64,000 bases of DNA from Sthenelais limicola. Its lineage: Eukaryota > Annelida > Polychaeta > Phyllodocida > Sigalionidae. Of the stretch, positions 33,315 to 43,443 are shown one piece after another (positions within the stretch are counted from its first letter, which is position 1; the number at the start of each line of letters is the position of its first letter). The notes below the pieces were generated by a model. It did not search any database, was not told the DNA's origin, and saw nothing but the letters and a program-made list of their open reading frames with translations. The stretch is from positions 133,786,941 through 133,850,940 of the forward strand of contig OW804096.1 of assembly GCA_942159475.1 (NCBI GenBank). The letters are read 5' to 3'. A program made the translations under genes and the position numbers.

Positions 33315-33741
33315 AGGTGGCTGATCTGGCAGGAGAATGTTGTGGGTTCGACCCTTCGAATCCGGGTGTGGCCAGTCTAGGCCCAAAAATGAGAGAGTCC
33401 CTTCAAACGGAGGGAAACCGCAAACCATTATTATAATTTCACCATACTCCACTATCTGGTGAATTTCTCATCTTACCGTCTCATAGAATATTATTATTAT
33501 CTCCTGTTATAAAATTATAATTTATTTCTAGTTCACGTTATTGAAACTCTGTAACCTAATTAACGATCAAACAAAGAATTAAGGCACTCGACGGAAGAAC
33601 TATTTGAGCAGTTATGCCGCACAGTGTCATCATAATCCCATTAAAACGCCTAGTCCTAGGCCAGGAAATCGATTAGCGAAGTAGGCGTCCAATCACTGAC
33701 ATATCATTCTTATCTGATCTGAGGGTTTGGGCCTAGAGTGT
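33315..33741 (+). mobile_element. SINE-like repeat family S with tRNA-like head, interrupted
   Basis: The left part (33315-33437) opens with an A-box-like TGGCTGATCTGG (33318-33329) and a B-box-like GGTTCGACCC (33345-33354), the layout of a polymerase III promoter derived from a tRNA. The body resumes at 33616-33741 after about 180 bp of unrelated AT-rich sequence. Other copies lie at 3805-3960 and 26842-27053. A solitary degenerate tRNA is less likely because the downstream body is dispersed. Confidence 0.65.
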
Positions 33742-34582
33742 AGGAGGAGAACAGCTGTAACAGCTGAATGTACTGAACAATGTTTAAACAATATATGCTA
33801 TTTTATAAAAGGAATGCTGGTAAAGATTAAAACAATATGCTGGTAAGGGACTCGTTGCTTTTAGCAGTGTGCTCAAGCTAATATAGTCACGCCACCTGGT
33901 GGAAACTACCCGAAACAAAGTGAGCTGAATCCCCTAGTGTCAAGAGAAGTGACTTGACTGTGTGATAGCTTGATCCGCTTTGATCCGCCTTGATCCGCCT
34001 TGAATATGACAGTAAATATGACAGTATATTACACTCGTAATGCATGTACCTATTTTTATACCTCTATCTTAGTCTAAACAGGGAACTAACACATACTCAC
34101 TGTATAAACCTGCCTTTTTAATAACTACAACTTGGACAAATAAAACAATATCTTAATTAAATTCAAACAATGCGTTTAGGTACAAATGAAGTGAATTATG
34201 TTGAATTAAAGTGAATTTGTGGTTGTAATGCTTCTGAGTGCTGTGGGAAACAATCATAGGAATTGTGTGTTCTGAAATAGATATTTAATTATATTTTTGT
34301 ATGATATTCTTTATTGGTATCCAAATGAATGTCTCCATCTCAAGTCTATGGCAATACACGATATATGATCCGCCCAACTATCACTCTTATTCAGGACAGG
34401 GTGTGACAGAAGATACGAGGAAAATAGAAAAATATATATTGCTCTCTTGGTCCATAGAGTATAGATATATTACAAGGGAGTTCTACAATTGCTTCTTGTA
34501 TATCCTGTCATCACTCGTGTTTATAATTGGACACACAGACAGGAATCTTGGCTTTGGCACATCCCACTGTAAACACAGATAT
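33742..34582. other. No supported gene; small tandem repeat
   Basis: A decamer TTGATCCGCY is repeated three times at about 33970-33999. The ORF at 34301-34657 overlaps MITE C and has no recognised family. Confidence 0.45.
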
Positions 34583-34817
34583 GGGTCAGATTGTCAGAAA
34601 ATGTACAATTCACTTTCACCAATTCTCTCAAATAACCCCAAATTCAGACGAAAATAAAGTTGAAAATACAATTCAACCTAACCAAACAGATTGCTAGAAT
34701 CACTAAAATGCCGAATATACTCGAATTTACGTAGTATTGTCCAAATTGCAGCCTAATTTAGCAGAATTTACTAAATGTGTACATCTGTCAATTGTACATT
34801 TTCTGAAAATCTGACCC
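34583..34817. mobile_element. MITE family C, full-length copy
   Basis: Ends intact apart from one T-to-G change ('cagattgtcag'). Interior is the 'aaaatgccgaatatactcg' subtype. Confidence 0.9.
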
Positions 34818-34865
34818 ATAAAAACATTGACATTTCGTAGGTTCCACACCCAATGACCTCTTCTA

Positions 34866-34938
34866 GTGATTTATTAATTAAATCTTGTTTTGGGGGAAAC
34901 AGTGATTTATTAATTAAATCTTGGTTTTGGGGGAAACA
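34866..34938. repeat. 36-bp tandem duplication
   Basis: Two adjacent units 'agtgatttattaattaaatc' followed by 'ttg(g)ttttgggggaaac'; the second has one extra G. Confidence 0.9.
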
Positions 34939-35058
34939 AAGAAGTGAAACAGTTAGCCTTGCACTTGTAACATTGTATACACAGTTCTAGATTAATATTG
35001 TTACCACTTGAGGGCGTTCATCGTAAGATGAGGCGGGGCAGAAAGATCCAAAGATCAT

Positions 35059-35166
35059 CTGTGGGAAGAACTAATAACACCTTCGATTACATATAATATG
35101 TGGTCCGTTTTAGGAAAATGAGTCATAAGTCGCAAAATATGGATTTTGAGATATCACCATATTTGA
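35059..35166. repeat. Inverted repeat, left arm (108 bp, no mismatch seen)
   Basis: Exact reverse complement, as far as I can read, of 35983-36090. It carries a family D terminus plus about 40 bp of DNA from outside that element, so it was copied from the right-hand locus and is not simply an old TIR. Confidence 0.9.
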
Positions 35167-35382
35167 GTGTCTAGTCCTTGTGGTTGTATGAATACATGTA
35201 CCAAATATCAAGACTGTTTACTAATTATATCAGTGCGTTTCTCAGATCATCCCATTGAGTATATTTAGCTACTTTACTGGTAATTATCCACCCAGAAATA
35301 TTGCAAACGTTTTTTTTTCAAAAATAAAGATATCTAATTAAAAAGATAAAAGTACTTATTAGATGTCTTTAATGTTTAGATT
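35165..35382. repeat. Direct duplication, copy 1 (218 bp)
   Basis: No difference was found from 35738-35955. It overlaps the inverted arm by GA, a 2-base microhomology. Confidence 0.9.
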
Positions 35383-35638
35383 AACCTTGTAGTAACCATA
35401 GAACACTGTAGTGCAAATAGAGTAACAAAAGAAAACTCAAAACAAAATTCAGGCATCCAATGGAAGAACTAACTAAACACATGTTTACTTAGATTGTTGG
35501 TCCACCTCATTGTAAAAACATCAGCAATAAAGAATTATTGAATTGAATTGAATTGAATCTTTCATGAAAAAAATTATGCCAAGCGCATCCTCTCCCAGAT
35601 TATTTATTTCGTCGCGTAATAGTATTCATCAAGATATA

Positions 35639-36050
35639 TGTGATGTGTTCCAGGAAAATTAGTCACAAGTCGCAAAATTGGTGCTTTTCAAAGCCGTTTA
35701 CTTACAAGATCTGTTTGTTGGAATATTTTCATTTTTGGAGTGTCTAGTCCTTGTGGTTGTATGAATACATGTACCAAATATCAAGACTGTTTACTAATTA
35801 TATCAGTGCGTTTCTCAGATCATCCCATTGAGTATATTTAGCTACTTTACTGGTAATTATCCACCCAGAAATATTGCAAACGTTTTTTTTTCAAAAATAA
35901 AGATATCTAATTAAAAAGATAAAAGTACTTATTAGATGTCTTTAATGTTTAGATTCATTGGAATCGGGTTGGTCTCATCTTTTCAAATATGGTGATATCT
36001 CAAAATCCATATTTTGCGACTTATGACTCATTTTCCTAAAACGGACCACA
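35639..36050. mobile_element. MITE family D, full-length copy
   Basis: TGTGATGTGTTCCAGGAAAA at the left, inverted TGTGGTCCGTTTTAGGAAAA at the right, TA flanks. It appears to be the template for the duplicated pieces at 35059-35382. Confidence 0.85.
35738..35955. repeat. Direct duplication, copy 2 (218 bp)
   Basis: Interior of the D element; identical by eye to 35165-35382, including a run of nine T. Confidence 0.9.
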
Positions 36051-36090
36051 TATTATATGTAATCGAAGGTGTTATTAGTTCTTCCCACAG
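35983..36090. repeat. Inverted repeat, right arm (108 bp)
   Basis: Partner of 35059-35166; it includes the D right terminus and adjacent flank. Confidence 0.9.
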
Positions 36091-36430
36091 TTTACTGGTC
36101 ATATATATGAATATAACATAAATTAATAAATGATTTAATGCCACGTATTTTCACATGAGTTTGCTGATTAGATACCAGCAATCTTAATTTTTTGCCAATA
36201 TAAAAGGTATCTTACATATTGGCCCAAATTTTGGAATCTGTAGATGGCGTATCTTTATTTGTGTTATATTGATGGGTATATTTAGTAATTGTTATTTAAG
36301 AAGTTGATATCCGCACAGATTATGAGGTTCGGGAACCTTAGTTTGATAAATAATGAGATAATGATATTTAGTAACACAAGCCAAACACAACCTTTGGTTT
36401 CAGCGTGTAGGCCTACATGTTACGATTTTG

Positions 36431-36520
36431 CGCTGCAAAGGACCCTTTTCCACTGAATTCCGTGAGTATCGCATGAGAATCGGCTTAGTGGACTAGGCCC
36501 TTTATACCATTGTATAGCAA
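36431..36520. mobile_element. Palindromic MITE family J, copy 1
   Basis: 'gattttgcgctgcaaaggac' at one side and 'aatcggcttagtggactagg' at the other correspond to the two halves of 63324-63425. Confidence 0.5.
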
Positions 36521-36552
36521 TACAGTATGAGGGTCTCAAATTGATAACTATA

Positions 36553-36793
36553 ATGGGATCTTAGTTGTGAGAAGGTGTGAATTCGGTACAGCCTAGTGAA
36601 TTTTGTGAATTCCCCTAAATTAGGCTGAAAAATTATGAACACCGGGAATATCTGAGTATATTTGGTATCACATTGATTTAAAGTATCAGTTCTGTTATGT
36701 CAAACTGCATTTTGAAGCTCATTTTTGTCTTAAATGTGGGTTATTTGAGAGGATTGGGGAAGGTGAATTGTACATTTTATAAAAATCTTACCC
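36553..36793. mobile_element. MITE family C, degenerate left end
   Basis: The right two thirds match other C copies ('ggttatttgagaggattggg', 'gtgaattgtacatttta'). The left TIR is heavily mutated (ATGGGATCTTAG...). Confidence 0.7.
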
Positions 36794-36930
36794 ATATTCA
36801 TACAGGTACTTTTTTTTGTAGATGTCTATAGATACGAAGTATATTTGCATAGGAACATTGTGCTGGGAGATATTCTGGCAACTATGAACTTGTATAGGTA
36901 TCATAGTAACTGTATGAAGATAAAACAAAT

Positions 36931-37165
36931 GGGTCAGATTTTCAGAAAATGTACAATTGGCAGCTCTTCACATTTAGTAAATTCTGCTAAATTAGGCTGA
37001 AAAATGAAGAATACCGGGTATATCTGAGTATATTTGGTATCACATTGGTTTAAAGTATCAGTTCTGTTATGTTAAACTGCATTTTGAAGCTCATTTTTGT
37101 CTTAAATGTGGGTTATTTGAGAGGATTTGTGAAGGAGAATTGTACATTTTCAGAAAATCTGACCC
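36931..37165. mobile_element. MITE family C, full-length copy with AAAT duplication
   Basis: Both ends intact; AAAT at 36927-36930 and 37166-37169 is a clean 4-bp target duplication. The interior contains 'ataccgggtatatc', the same core as the motifs in the 29.8-kb element. Confidence 0.92.
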
Positions 37166-37169
37166 AAAT

Positions 37170-37921
37170 ACTAAAGGCATCACCCACCGACACACGTATT
37201 AGGCCAATGAGACTTTGCCTATCGTGCATTGGAGCTGGAAAACAATTTTTGTAATTAAATATACAAATCTTAAGTCGCGATAACACCAAAACTAGTATCC
37301 CAGCAATTTGTATTTTTATATTTTTTCTTCGACGGTAGGATCTCTTCGTTGATCTCTTTTAGAGACTAAGCACTTCACCCTGGTGGGTTGATTCTTCATC
37401 AAGGAATGGTCAAATATTAAGACAAAAACCAGTCCATCCACTGAATTAATTTCCTTTGTAAAAACTTACTTATACATAAATATTATTTCCTTTGATGAAT
37501 AAATATTGATACTCATTTTCTCCTCGAACAACTGACCATAATGTGTCATTGACACACAGCATCCTTTTTGTGATATTGATAAGAAATTCCACTGTATGAT
37601 CAATGTTTGATCACAAATGTTTAATCATTTGTAAATCATAATATATTTGATTGATTGTTCTCCATGTATCAATACATTTTTTATGAATCAATCATAAACA
37701 GGTTCGAGGCCGAGTTCCTCATGTTATAGCTCCCATGTATTGGGAAGAAACATTTTTCTACCGTGGAAGAAATATACAGAACGGAAATTGGAAGAATTAT
37801 TCATGAGAGATTCTTGTATCGATTGCCAAGTTGATGGGAGTCCACGCGTCCGATTGCTCCTCCGTTGCCAAGCAACGTGACAAAAAGACTATATATGGCG
37901 TCCCATTGTTCTGTAGTATCA
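37170..37921. other. No supported gene
   Basis: AT-rich; nothing recognised. Confidence 0.4.
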
Positions 37922-38285
37922 GGGTCAGATTTTCAGAAAATGTACAATTGGCAGCGCTACGCATTTGGGAAATTCTCCTAAATTAGGCTGAAAAATGAAG
38001 AATCCCGGGTATTTTTTTTGTAAAGACATTTTATTGAGCTGGTTTCGATGTTTTTGCATTGATATTCTGACAGACTCATGAAATTGTACAAAAGGTTGCG
38101 TTAATCATTGATAACATTTTTTATTATATTTTAAATACTATATGTGAGTATATTTGGTATCGCATTGACTTAACGTATCAGTTATGTTATGTTAAAGTGC
38201 ATTTTGAAGCTCATTTTTGTCTTAAATGTGGGTTATTTGAGATGGTTGGTGAAGGGGAATTGTACATTTTCTGAAAATCTGACCC
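37922..38285. mobile_element. MITE family C, interrupted copy
   Basis: Ends GGGTCAGATTTTCAGAAAAT and inverse. It is about 130 bp longer than its relatives because of an insertion at 38009-38142. Confidence 0.85.
38009..38142 (-). mobile_element. Insertion inside MITE C, LINE-tail-like
   Basis: Begins 'ttttttttgtaaagacattt', which resembles the reversed poly-A end of LINE family B ('tttttgcaaagactttattt' at 42284). It entered right after the 'cccgggtat' core of the MITE. Confidence 0.5.
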
Positions 38286-38764
38286 ATGATCACCACATAA
38301 TAGAGATTCGGAAGAAAGATGAGGCACGTATCTGTGGTTAGTCTGGTTTTGGCTTAGTATACAGGGAAGGGTGTGGTGATGGTTGCTAATTTGTTAGTAG
38401 TGAAAAATATGTGGAAAAGAAAAGAAAGAATGGTAGTCTGGAAGTATAGGGAATGAGGTGTGAGCGGAAGGCATTTTGGATAGGGGTGGGCGCGGGGGTT
38501 GGCACCCCTTTTTTGCCACACAATTAAAAGAAAAAATCCCAAATCTGATACCCAAATTAAAACCCGTATTCCAGAAACTCAGGAAAATACAGAATGTTTT
38601 GAAATTTGACAATTGTGAACTAATATTGTCTATTTTTGCCTTCACCACAATTGTAATTCCATTCTAAGTGTATAATATATATTCTCTTCAATCTGTCTTT
38701 AAATTGTGGTATTATTACCTTTATAGAGACCCTGATGGACTAGATTAACCTAACAATACTTAGC

Positions 38765-38829
38765 ACTTATAGGACGAGTTGCGGTCTCGTCCTTTATTTA
38801 CGCTCCGTGCGGCAACTCGTCCTATAAGT
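38765..38829. repeat. 18-bp perfect inverted repeat, 29-nt loop
   Basis: ACTTATAGGACGAGTTGC at 38765-38782 is matched exactly by its reverse complement at 38812-38829. The loop is CG-rich compared with surroundings. It can form a stable hairpin in RNA or DNA. It could be the end of a small palindromic element. Confidence 0.8.
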
Positions 38830-38975
38830 TGATTATTATACATGCCTAGTTTTGCATGCAAAACATGCTTAATTAAAGATACATTAACATAATTTGCCAT
38901 ATCTGGTGTTCGTACAAGAGGAATATAACTATAGAAACAGTTGAAATGTTGGAGAAAGAAAGCCCTCGCACACGG

Positions 38976-39034
38976 CAAACTTGCGTCGGCAACCTTGCGT
39001 CGGCAATCTTGCGCCACCAAACTTGCGTCGCCAT
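38976..39034. repeat. Short imperfect tandem repeat (CTTGCGTCGGCAA)
   Basis: Four tandem variants of 'acttgcgtcggca', period about 15, locally GC-rich. Confidence 0.7.
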
Positions 39035-39347
39035 GACAACGCGCCGGTAATGTACTAGTCCAATACCACGTTACAAGTAATGTGCGGCTGTCGGGGCCTC
39101 AGTATTGAATGCGTGTATAATAAGTTTCGTTCTAAATTCATGTCGTATAAGCACATCAGTCTGAGATCTGAGAAATACCTGCATGATGTCAACACTTCTA
39201 ATTGAAATGAAAGCTCGCAAACCACACACTTTTGTCAAGAAGCGAACATTATACATTTGTAATCCCCCTTGTATTAGTTTAAATCCCACATAAATATAGG
39301 GGACACTATATTTAAAACGCTTTGGAAATATAAATCATTTTATTTTA

Positions 39348-39390
39348 AATCTTTATTTCTTTATCCTGCCATCTAGGCTTTTACAATTCT
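39348..39390 (-). mobile_element. LINE family B 3' end
   Basis: 'ctttatttctttatcctgcc' followed by 'atctaggcttttacaattc' matches the ends at 20535 and 42290. A matching C-terminal frame lies at 39620-39733 on the same strand. Confidence 0.6.
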
Positions 39391-39619
39391 AATTTTGTTT
39401 TTTTTCCTTTGAGGGCGTTCTTGAAAACTTAAAAATATTATTAAATGTTCATGCGACACTTTGTATGCTACTAGGCGGTCTATTCGCGAGAGAAGGGTTA
39501 GCATTTTACATCGTTAAATATTACGGCGAACATGGTATATATTCTTATACCTGGTATATTCTTATACCTGGTTTCTCATAAGGTTTTAAAGAATGAGATT
39601 TCCCATTTTTATTTATTTT

Positions 39620-39733
39620 TTATCTTAAGAAGTCTATTTGTTCTTCGATATCGGCTTTTAGCCTTCGCCATATTGTTTTTTCTTCTTTTTTGACCGTTCT
39701 AAATGATAAATCATATATTTCTATTGCTATCGT
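39620..39733 (-). pseudogene. LINE family B ORF C-terminus, decayed
   Basis: The minus strand reads IAIEIYDLSFRTVKKEEKTI then WRRLKADIEEQIDFLR and a stop. The block WRRLKADI corresponds to WRRLQDDI at 42437-42616, and both are followed by the same 3' end. Confidence 0.5.
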
Positions 39734-40113
39734 TTGTATAGAATCAATATCACAAATCTGTCAAAGTAAACAAAATACCATTATAGAGTTGAAAACACCC
39801 AAATACCTAATTACAATCTTATGCGATGTACCACTGGTATAAATCACCACGACAGTGACAACAGACTTATGTGCTGCCCTCTAACGAATATTAGTTGGAT
39901 CATAATCCGAGAGACCATCATAGTATGATGAAGGTCAATCCTAAGAAAATATCTTAAACATCCTTCATGTTTTCTGAATGTTTTTTGTTTAGTCATATGG
40001 GATTACATTTAGTCATTCTTGTTATTTTTCTGATATATCTTTGACAGTTTTTTTATCTGGTTCTGAGAAAGGCATGTCATAGTCAATGCCTACCTGTATG
40101 CGGGCCTGTATGA
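39734..40113. other. No supported gene
   Basis: Nothing recognised. Confidence 0.4.
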
Positions 40114-40348
40114 GTGTCAGAATTTCAGAAAATGTACAATTTACCTTCACCAATCCTCTCAAATAACCCAAATTTCAGACGAAGATAAAGTTCAAAACAC
40201 AGTTCAACCTAGCCAAACAGATTGCTAGAATCAATGCAATGCCGAATATTCTCGAATTTACCAAGTATTGACCAAATTGCAGCCTAATTTAGCAGAATTT
40301 ACTAAATGTGTACAGCTGCCAATTGTACATTTTCTTAAAATCTGACCC
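40114..40348. mobile_element. MITE family C, copy
   Basis: Left end mutated to GTGTCAGAATTTCAGAAAAT; right end CTGACCC intact. Subtype with 'caatgccgaatattctcg'. Confidence 0.85.
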
Positions 40349-42257
40349 ATGATCACGCTCTCAAACTAGCAAACTGGAGGGATTCGTTGCTGTATTGTTT
40401 TATTTTTGCCAATTGTATTTTTTCACTATCTCATGGGTCTCATTTTTTGTGAAGTTTAAATAACATAGACCTGCGTATGGATTCGTTATTATATACCTAT
40501 TAATTAAATGTTCTCTATTTCTGTTATTCTCTTTGAGCTTTTGATGTATTTAATATTATCAACCTCTTGTACACTCTGCATCTTGTTTTGGAGTTCTTTC
40601 AAAAAAGTGATACATGAATTTTGTTAAAATTGTCTCTAATACTTATTAGCTTTCGACAGCCTTGACTGAAATAAAACGTACTACTCATAATATTTTTGCT
40701 GAATAACAATCTTAAATACAATACATGACGTCATAAGAAGCCATTTATAGGAACATGTTGCAAAACACCAATGAGTTTTTTAAATGTCTTTATTTCGAAA
40801 TAAAGAATTACAGCCGTTGATGAGATTTGTACATGAAAATATATATATAGAAACACATAATATATCTTAAGTTATAGAAATAATGTAAATAACATAATAA
40901 TTTTGAAGATTTGCTGACATATATCATACTTAGGAACTGTTTAGTTTAAATTACCTTTGGATTCCTTTCCATTTTCTTTGGTATAATTTCCTTGTAAAGG
41001 AATATCATATCAAAATTATAAATCGGTATGGTGTGTGTTAAACCGAAATATATCTAATAATGATTTCTAGAAAAGCCATATTGTAGATACATGTGTCGTA
41101 CGTAAGTTTAGGTGTTTATAGACTGGTTTAACAGGTTCACAGTCCGTTGAAATCCATTAATGTAAGATAATAAATAATATTTCAAAGGGAAATTATCATA
41201 ATGTTTGGGGCTAACTATCGGTTTTGATCCGAATGATCCATCTCTTATCTTTAGTGTATACAAATAACTGGCTGGCTATGGAATTATCAGAAGGTTTTTT
41301 GATAGTTCAATGCGTGTGTAAAAACTTGAGTACTTTTGCAATTGATAGTGGTTTAGAGCGTGAGTGATAATATATTGATACTCATTGAGTATCCTCTATC
41401 TTTAATGTTAGTGCATGTATAGCTATGAAGATCACAAGTGCTGTGTTAAACCATTCCAGGATGGTGTACCAGGTTATAAATATATTCATATTTATAAATG
41501 TACTCATATGGATCTTTTTAGTGTTAGCACACACAACCTATATATGGTTGCGCTCCGAAACATGTGACGTTCTACATCAAAACCTGTGACGTTATGCACG
41601 AAAAGAAGGAATTGGATTTATAAGGAATATTGATAGCAGCCACCTATATGTCATAAGTAGTGCCATGATACAAAAACTGAAATAATTAATATTGTGTTCA
41701 GCCATATTTGTAAGATTAAGTTGTAACATAAAAACGACCTCATTAAAAACAAAACTAATCATCATGATCAGGTATATTATACTATAGGACTGAAGTATAA
41801 TGCTATACAGGAAACTATACTACACAGGACAAATGATGAAATGGTGCAGTAGGTGACGGATTAACATCCACCTAGTGGAAGGATGTCGTACTAGCAGAGC
41901 GTCTGACGTCAGTTGAGCCCCGAAGGGAAACAGCTGTGCACTGCAAAAGGAAAACTTGAATATTAAAATTTGAGTTTTTTCATAGTCTCGAATATTAGAT
42001 AGAATTGTGTTCCCCCTTTCTGTTCTCTTTCCACAACCATTCCATTTCTTCCCCTTTTTTTCTCCCCCCCCCCCCTCCCTGCTGTCTAATTCTCCAATCC
42101 AATTTCAATTTAAACAAGTTCATGATCAAACAACACAACCGATTTGCATTCTAGATTCCCATGAGTTTTCGCTTCCTTTATTTGTGCTATAATCCAGTCA
42201 TGGAAAGATTCTATCCTGAACAAATATATACCTCCTTTATGTAATGTTCTAGATTTT
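40349..42257. other. No supported gene
   Basis: AT-rich. A TGACGTCA palindrome at 41904-41911 and a short C-run at 42065-42075 are the only marked sequences. Confidence 0.4.
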
Positions 42258-42616
42258 TTGTTTTTTTTTGTTTTTTTTTGTTTTTGCAAAGACTTTATTT
42301 CGTTGCCTGCCATCTTGGCTTCTACAATGCTAAACATAATAGTCAATGGGAGCAGAAATAATAAAAGATGGTTTAAAACAATTTTACAATGTTAAGTTAG
42401 CTTTAGGAGCGACACAATAGAAATACATAGTTGAAATCACGACTTATGTAATGTTACAAATTCAGCGATATCATCCTGTAATCTTCGCCATAAGGCTCTT
42501 TCTCCCTCATTTACTGGATGTATTTTGAAGGAGTACAACACCACTCTACATCTCATCCTGAGCTCGTACTCTAGATTTATTAATCGTGAGTAGTGATATA
42601 CATTCGAACGATCCAT
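42258..42616 (-). mobile_element. LINE family B 3' fragment
   Basis: Minus-strand copy: an ORF end (42437-42616), a short 3' UTR, 'attgtagaagccaagatggc' and an AATAAAG box, then an A-rich tail punctuated by C at about 42258-42286. Confidence 0.65.
42437..42616 (-). pseudogene. LINE family B ORF C-terminus (59 codons open)
   Basis: From ATG at 42616 to TGA at 42437: ...LINLEYELRMRCRVVLYSFK..., GERALWRRLQDDIAEFVTLH. It is too short to function and I cannot assign a domain; membership rests on similarity with 39620-39733 and the shared 3' end. Confidence 0.5.
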
Positions 42617-43156
42617 TGAATAGTAAAAAGGCGTTATAAATCAGTGGTAAACTTTTCATGCAACTGAATGGGGAGATACCTTCTAATCATGAATCTATAA
42701 CCTTGCGAAGAGACGTTTTAAAACAGATGTTATCAACCACATGTCTTATTGACTTAAAGAGGCTTGAGAACTGTTCAACAGTCCATATGCCAACTCACAG
42801 ACCGAGTGCATGATAAAATATTTTTTTTAAAAAAGTCAAAGCTGGCTTTGTTAAGTCACGCCAGGTCTCATGACATACACGTCAATTTGATTTGTGTGTG
42901 ATTAATATGGACGCTTTGAGTTTGTTTGTTTGTTTTATTCATAAGCTCATGTATCAAGTACAACATTTTCAGCCTATATAAACATACTTAAATAATAATA
43001 ATACAAATTATTTTATGAAATCAATTGTACCTTGTAATTGTACCTCACACGTTTCTATTCCAATTATGTTATAACTATTACAATTGATTGTAAATAACAC
43101 ATCCTTTGTACATTGTGCATGCATGTCTATGAATCAACTGTCATTTTACGGATGAT

Positions 43157-43190
43157 TGGCTGTATACAAATACTAAATAAAAAAGATAAA
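43157..43190 (+). mobile_element. Retroelement-like 3' tail (TGTATACAAAT family)
   Basis: 'ggctgtatacaaatactaaa' then 'taaaaaagataaat'; same tail as 7250-7286. Confidence 0.4.
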
Positions 43191-43262
43191 TAACATTATT
43201 ATTATTGATAGTACTATTGCAACTTACCGGTTATATGTAGAAAGATGAGGTATGCATGGTGT

Positions 43263-43443
43263 CTATTGTTTATCTTTGTTCACGTCAGCGCCTTGGGCTT
43301 GCTGGACCTGCTGGGCACCTTGGTAACCATAGTTAGGGAAGTAGCCGTATGGGCTTGGGAAGCCAAAACCATAAGGGAAACCAAAACCATATGGGTAACC
43401 ATATCCTCCAGCATATCCTCCATATGGGAAGTAGGATCCGTAC
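43263..43443 (-). CDS. Gene B exon 3 (Gly/Tyr/Pro/Phe-rich tail)
   Basis: Encodes YGSYFPYGGYAGGYGYPYGF and a Gln-rich end, QGAQQVQQAQGADVNKDKQ, then stop. Low-complexity, as in structural matrix proteins. Confidence 0.8.

Noticed and set aside
33318..33390. Stand-alone tRNA gene
   Set aside because: Boxes are present but a full cloverleaf could not be drawn and the downstream body is a dispersed repeat.
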